Source: Gemmatimonadota bacterium
GTDB taxonomy: Bacteria > Gemmatimonadota > Gemmatimonadetes > Palauibacterales > Palauibacteraceae
NCBI GenBank assembly: GCA_030598525.1
Contig: JAUVPT010000014.1
Location: 1-17,828 of the forward strand
Length of the DNA: 17,828 nucleotides
Direction of reading: 5' to 3'
Numbering within the stretch: the first letter of the stretch is position 1; the number at the start of each line of letters is the position of its first letter. Shown one piece after another: positions 15,236 to 17,828 of this stretch. Position numbers and translations under genes: made by a program. A model generated the notes under the pieces. The model saw only the letters and a list, made by a program, of their open reading frames with translations, ran no database searches and was not told the origin of the DNA.

Positions 15236-16271
15236 CCCCGAACAGTCCTGCCTGGCCCGAGGCCCCGTCCGGTGGACGCGCATACCCGAATCGTTGAAAG
15301 GCCCTTGGCGTCGCCACGCGGCCGCGGGCCGTGCGATGCAGATAGCCGTTCTGGATCAGGTACGGCTCGTACACCTCTTCGAGTGTGTTTGCGTCCTCTC
15401 CCACGGCCACCGCCAGCGAGCCCAGGCCCACCGGACCGCCATCGAAGTTCTCGATGATGGCTCGCAGGACCCGAGCGTCCATTTCGTCGAGGCCGTACTC
15501 GTCCACGTTCAGCATCTTCAGAGCCCCCCGGCACGTGTCCCCGTCGATTCGGCCGTCAGACTTCACCTGCGCGTAGTCCCGCACCCGCCGTAGCAGCCGG
15601 TTGGCGATACGCGGAGTGCCGCGCGACCGCCGAGCGATTTCGGCGGCCCCGTCCTGGTCGATCGAAATCCCGAATATGTCGGCCGAGCGCTCGACGATCT
15701 GGTGGAGTTCGTCGGGCGGATAGTAGTTCAGTCTCTCGATGACCCCGAAGCGGGCCCTCATGGGCGCTGTGAGAAGTCCGAACCGGGTCGTGGCGCCCAC
15801 CAGAGTGAACTGCTCGATCTTCATCGAGACTGTCTGAGCCCTCGCACCCTCGCGGAGCCGGATCTCGCTCCGATAGTCCTCCATCGCCGGATAGAGATAC
15901 TCCTCGATGACCGGCCGCAGCCGGTGGATCTCATCGATGAAGAGGATGTCGCCGTGATCGAGATTGGTGAGAAGACCCGCGAGATCACCGGGCTTCTCGA
16001 GCACGGGACCCGACGTGATCTTGATGTTCACATCCAGTTCGCGGGCCATCAGGATCGCCAGCGTCGTCTTGCCGAGGCCCGGCGGACCGAAGAACAGGGT
16101 GTGGTCGAGGGCTTCCTGGCGCTGAAGAGCGGCGCGGATGTACACGTCCAGCGCCTCCTTCACCTTCTCCTGCCCGACGAACTCGGCGAGGCGGTCCGGT
16201 CGCAGGGAACGCTCGTGACCGACTTCGGCGTCCAGCGGCTGGGGAGTCGTGACTTCCACGCGTTCGGACAT
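15225..16271 (-). CDS. ruvB: Holliday junction branch migration helicase RuvB
   Basis: 348 aa from ATG 16271. An AAA+ motor that, with RuvA, drives branch migration of Holliday junctions. Visible: 'LRPDRLAEFVGQEKVKEAL', Walker A GPPGLGKT at 62-69, Walker B 'ILFIDEIHRL' with DEIH at 113-116, 'LVGATTRFGLLTAPMRARFG' with sensor and arginine-finger region, 'ARRSRGTPRIANRLLRRVRDYA' sensor 2, and the C-terminal winged-helix DNA-binding domain ('EPYLIQNGYLHRTARGRVAT'). All nucleotide-binding motifs are intact. An upstream ATG at 16292 adds seven residues but lacks a good ribosome site, while GGAGAG lies just before 16271, so I prefer the shorter start. It follows ruvA, and its end overlaps queA. Confidence 0.97.
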   Translation of the reverse strand: MSERVEVTTPQPLDAEVGHERSLRPDRLAEFVGQEKVKEALDVYIRAALQRQEALDHTLFFGPPGLGKTTLAILMARELDVNIKITSGPVLEKPGDLAGLLTNLDHGDILFIDEIHRLRPVIEEYLYPAMEDYRSEIRLREGARAQTVSMKIEQFTLVGATTRFGLLTAPMRARFGVIERLNYYPPDELHQIVERSADIFGISIDQDGAAEIARRSRGTPRIANRLLRRVRDYAQVKSDGRIDGDTCRGALKMLNVDEYGLDEMDARVLRAIIENFDGGPVGLGSLAVAVGEDANTLEEVYEPYLIQNGYLHRTARGRVATPRAFQRFGYARPPDGASGQAGLFGDDS

Positions 16272-16275
16272 CGGA

Positions 16276-16281
16276 CTCTCC
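16276..16281 (-). promoter_or_regulatory. Ribosome binding site deciding the ruvB start
   Basis: GGAGAG on the minus strand with TCCG between it and the ATG at 16271. The competing in-frame ATG at 16292 has only a weak AGG upstream. The site favours the 348-residue RuvB. Confidence 0.6.
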
Positions 16282-16306
16282 GCAGATGGCATCTAAAGAC
16301 AGCCTG

Positions 16307-16900
16307 CTAAAGGTGCCGCAACGCGGCTCGGATCATCTCCGCAGTTTCGACGTCTCCGTCGACCTCGCGCCGCGCCGTCCTCAGCGCGCTCTCGCTCTCA
16401 AGCTGGGAGTACCCCAGGGCCCGGAGCGCCTCGAGCGCCGCCATTCCACCCTCGAGCGGCTCGTCCTTGGGCCCGGCTCCGGCCAGGGCCGCCAGGTCCT
16501 CGAGCTTGTCGGCCAGTTCCAGGGCCATTCGTTCTGCCGTCTTCCTTCCCACACCGCTGACCAGCTGCAGAGTCTCGTGATTGCGGCTCCGAAGCGCGCT
16601 GACAATCCGTTTCGCCGGCAGCGTGCCGACGATCGCGAGCGCCAGTCGGGGACCGACGCCGGACGCTCCCTGCAAACGAAGGAAAAGCTCCCGGTCCACT
16701 GAACTCCCGAAACCGAACAGCTCGAGCGAGTCGTCCCGCGACACGAGGGCCGTATGCAGGTCGACATCCCCTCCCGGCTGGGGAAGCCCCTCGAATACCC
16801 GGGACGAGACGATGACCTCATACGCCACGCCGGCCACCGTCATGATCTCGAGCCGGTCGCCACGGACGGCGGTCAGTTCACCACGGACGCGGCTGATCAC
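16307..16900 (-). CDS. ruvA: Holliday junction branch migration protein RuvA
   Basis: 197 aa (E. coli 203). A tetrameric junction-binding protein that loads RuvB. Domain I (OB fold) covers about 1-65, with the typical opening 'VISRVRGELTAVRGDRLEI' and 'YEVIVSS'. Domain II carries two helix-hairpin-helix motifs, 'LQGASGVGPRLALAIV' at 76-91 and 'LVSGVGRKTAERMALEL' at 113-129. Domain III (about 150-197) is the RuvB-binding three-helix domain ('MAALEALRALGYSQLESESAL'). The GTG start at 16900 overlaps the ruvC TGA as GTGA. The frame is open further upstream, but that part lies within ruvC and has no family similarity. The acidic pin residues cannot be placed with certainty by eye. Confidence 0.96.
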   Translation of the reverse strand: MISRVRGELTAVRGDRLEIMTVAGVAYEVIVSSRVFEGLPQPGGDVDLHTALVSRDDSLELFGFGSSVDRELFLRLQGASGVGPRLALAIVGTLPAKRIVSALRSRNHETLQLVSGVGRKTAERMALELADKLEDLAALAGAGPKDEPLEGGMAALEALRALGYSQLESESALRTARREVDGDVETAEMIRAALRHL

Positions 16901-17397
16901 GGGGTCGTTCCGCGCCGGGCCAGCGGACCCGTACCGATGATCAGGTGGCACAGGGCGGCGGCACAACCGTCCGAGGCATCCGACGGTCGGGGCGGCTCTG
17001 CCAGCCCGAGGAGCTTCTGTACCATGAATCCCACCTGTGTCTTGGTCGCCCGCCCCGTCCCGACGACGGCCTTCTTGATTTCCGCCGGCGCGTACTCCGC
17101 CACCGGAAGACCGCGCTCTGCCCCCGCCAGCAGGGCCACGCCGCGCGCGTGCGCGAGCACGACCGCCGTGCGTGCGTTCTCGCGGTAGAATACACCCTCG
17201 ACTGCCATGCAATCCGGCTGCAGTCGTTCGATCACGGCCTGCAAGTCACTGTAGATGTGCAGGAGGCGAACGGCCAGATCGCCCTGCCTGGGCGACCGTA
17301 TGACTCCGCATTCGATGAGCCGGCAATCGGTCCCGCGTCCTTCGACCACCCCGTACCCAGTCGCCGTGGATCCCGGGTCGATCCCCAGAACTCGCAC
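16897..17397 (-). CDS. ruvC: Crossover junction endodeoxyribonuclease RuvC
   Basis: 166 aa (E. coli 173). An RNase H-fold resolvase that cuts Holliday junctions symmetrically. The four catalytic acidic residues are visible: Asp7 in 'LGIDPGSTATGYGV', Glu67 in 'MAVEGVF', and Asp140 and Asp143 in 'SDASDGCAAALCH'. Also present are 'ARTAVVLAHARGVALLA' and 'EYAPAEIKKAVVGTGRATKTQV', the DNA-binding stretch. The start is GTG at 17397 with AGAGG upstream. The gene stands after yebC and before ruvA and ruvB, the common yebC-ruvC-ruvA-ruvB order. Cys25, Cys30 and Cys63 are not family-defining. Complete and probably active. Confidence 0.97.
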   Translation of the reverse strand: MRVLGIDPGSTATGYGVVEGRGTDCRLIECGVIRSPRQGDLAVRLLHIYSDLQAVIERLQPDCMAVEGVFYRENARTAVVLAHARGVALLAGAERGLPVAEYAPAEIKKAVVGTGRATKTQVGFMVQKLLGLAEPPRPSDASDGCAAALCHLIIGTGPLARRGTTP

Positions 17398-17426
17398 CGG
17401 GCCTCTAGCGCGGTGGCCGGACGGCG

Positions 17427-17441
17427 CCGGGCTCAGCCCGG
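17427..17441 (-). other. GC-rich hairpin between yebC and ruvC
   Basis: A perfect 6-bp GC stem (CCGGGC/GCCCGG) with a 3-base loop in the 50-base gap after the yebC stop. No T-run follows in the minus direction, so it is not a standard intrinsic terminator. It may slow polymerase, protect an mRNA end, or be chance in GC-rich DNA. Confidence 0.35.
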
Positions 17442-17447
17442 GCGGCC

Positions 17448-17828
17448 TCAGCCCTCGAAAGACGCGAACGCTTCGTCATCCACCTCGAAATTGGAGTAGA
17501 GCTTCAGAACGTCATCCTGCTCTTCCAGCGTCGTGACCAGTTTGATCAGTCTTTCGGCTTCCCGTCCCTCTACATTCACGGTGGTGGCGGGGATCAACGC
17601 CAGCTCGGCCTCTTCGAACTCGATTCCCCGCTCACGGAGACTGTCCTGGACCACGTGGAAATCCGCGACCGAGGTGGTGAGTATGTGGAGACTGTCCTCG
17701 GTGCGCATGTCCTCGGCTCCAGCGGCTAGCGCTGACTCGAGGGCCACTTCCTCATCGTAGCGTTCCACGTCGAGATAGATCTGGCCCTTCCGCTCGAACA
17801 TCCACGCGACCGAGCCGCTCTGGCCGAG
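17448..17828 (-). CDS. yebC: YebC/PmpR family regulator, C-terminal part (5' end beyond window)
   Basis: The last 126 residues of a protein of about 240. The frame is open to the window edge and reads 'LGQSGSVAWMFERKGQIYLD', the conserved middle segment of YebC proteins (E. coli 'LGTDGSVAYLFSKKG'), followed by 'ALESALAAGAEDM', 'DFHVVQDSLRERGIEFEEAELALIPATTV' and 'LIKLVTTLEEQDDVLKLYSNFEVDDE', all typical of domains 2 and 3. The family was described as transcriptional regulators, and later work ties members to translation of proline-rich or difficult sequences (TACO1/YebC). The Met at 17801 is internal, not the start. It is the first gene of the yebC-ruvCAB order, 50 bases before ruvC. Confidence 0.93.
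   Translation of the reverse strand, partial: LGQSGSVAWMFERKGQIYLDVERYDEEVALESALAAGAEDMRTEDSLHILTTSVADFHVVQDSLRERGIEFEEAELALIPATTVNVEGREAERLIKLVTTLEEQDDVLKLYSNFEVDDEAFASFEG

Noticed and set aside
13985..15457. Long plus-strand open frame of 490 codons opposite tgt, queA and ruvB
   Set aside because: It is antisense to three genes with complete catalytic motifs, spans their boundaries, and shows only Arg/Pro/Ser-rich composition typical of shadows in GC-rich DNA.
1..17828. Mobile elements, CRISPR repeats, phage or defence genes
   Set aside because: No direct-repeat arrays, transposase or integrase motifs, or terminal inverted repeats were seen; all of the sequence is explained by housekeeping and envelope genes.

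Overview
The window is a dense, unbroken stretch of bacterial chromosome. It carries 18 protein-coding genes, all read on the minus strand: 16 complete, plus a partial gene at each edge. In transcription order (from high to low coordinates) they are yebC (3' part), ruvC, ruvA, ruvB, queA, tgt, yajC, def, fmt, a tenI/thiE-family gene, thiS, thiG, rsmB, a PASTA-only membrane protein gene, a ybbR/cdaR-like gene, tsaD, lgt, a tamA-like Omp85 gene and the 5' part of a tamB-like gene. No intergenic gap reaches 100 bases. I see no tRNA, rRNA, CRISPR array, insertion sequence, phage gene or riboswitch.

Organism: high GC, a diderm cell plan (Omp85 barrel protein with POTRA domains plus a TamB-like partner, and Lgt), and single-domain YbbR and PASTA proteins beside rsmB and tsaD. 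This fits a Gram-negative lineage such as Gemmatimonadota or a relative. The assignment is inference only, because the window has no marker that fixes the phylum.

Layout: (1) 17828-15225 holds yebC and the Holliday-junction genes ruvCAB. (2) 15235-13018 holds queA and tgt, the last and the base-exchange steps of queuosine tRNA modification. (3) 12950-12636 is yajC, a Sec-translocase accessory subunit. (4) 12601-11122 is def and fmt, removal and addition of the N-formyl group of initiator methionine. (5) 11125-9386 is a thiazole-synthesis block (TenI-like, ThiS, ThiG). (6) 9368-8064 is rsmB, which in E. coli directly follows def-fmt but here is split from them by the thiamine block. (7) 8025-6087 holds two envelope-anchored proteins, one PASTA and one YbbR. 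(8) 6083-5016 is tsaD (tRNA t6A). (9) 5014-1 is an envelope block: lgt, a TamA-like barrel and a TamB-like periplasm-spanning protein.

Many junctions are tight. Three are GTGA stop/start overlaps (ruvC/ruvA, fmt/tenI, lgt/tamA) and three have the form TGA-N-ATG (queA/tgt, tsaD/lgt, tamA/tamB), which suggests translational coupling and one or a few long transcripts. I found no clearly undescribed system. The points that merit a second look are the TenI-like reading of the thiamine gene, its position between fmt and rsmB, the eight cysteines of the TamA-like barrel protein, the kinase-less PASTA protein beside an orphan CdaR-like protein, and His-to-Tyr replacements in Lgt.
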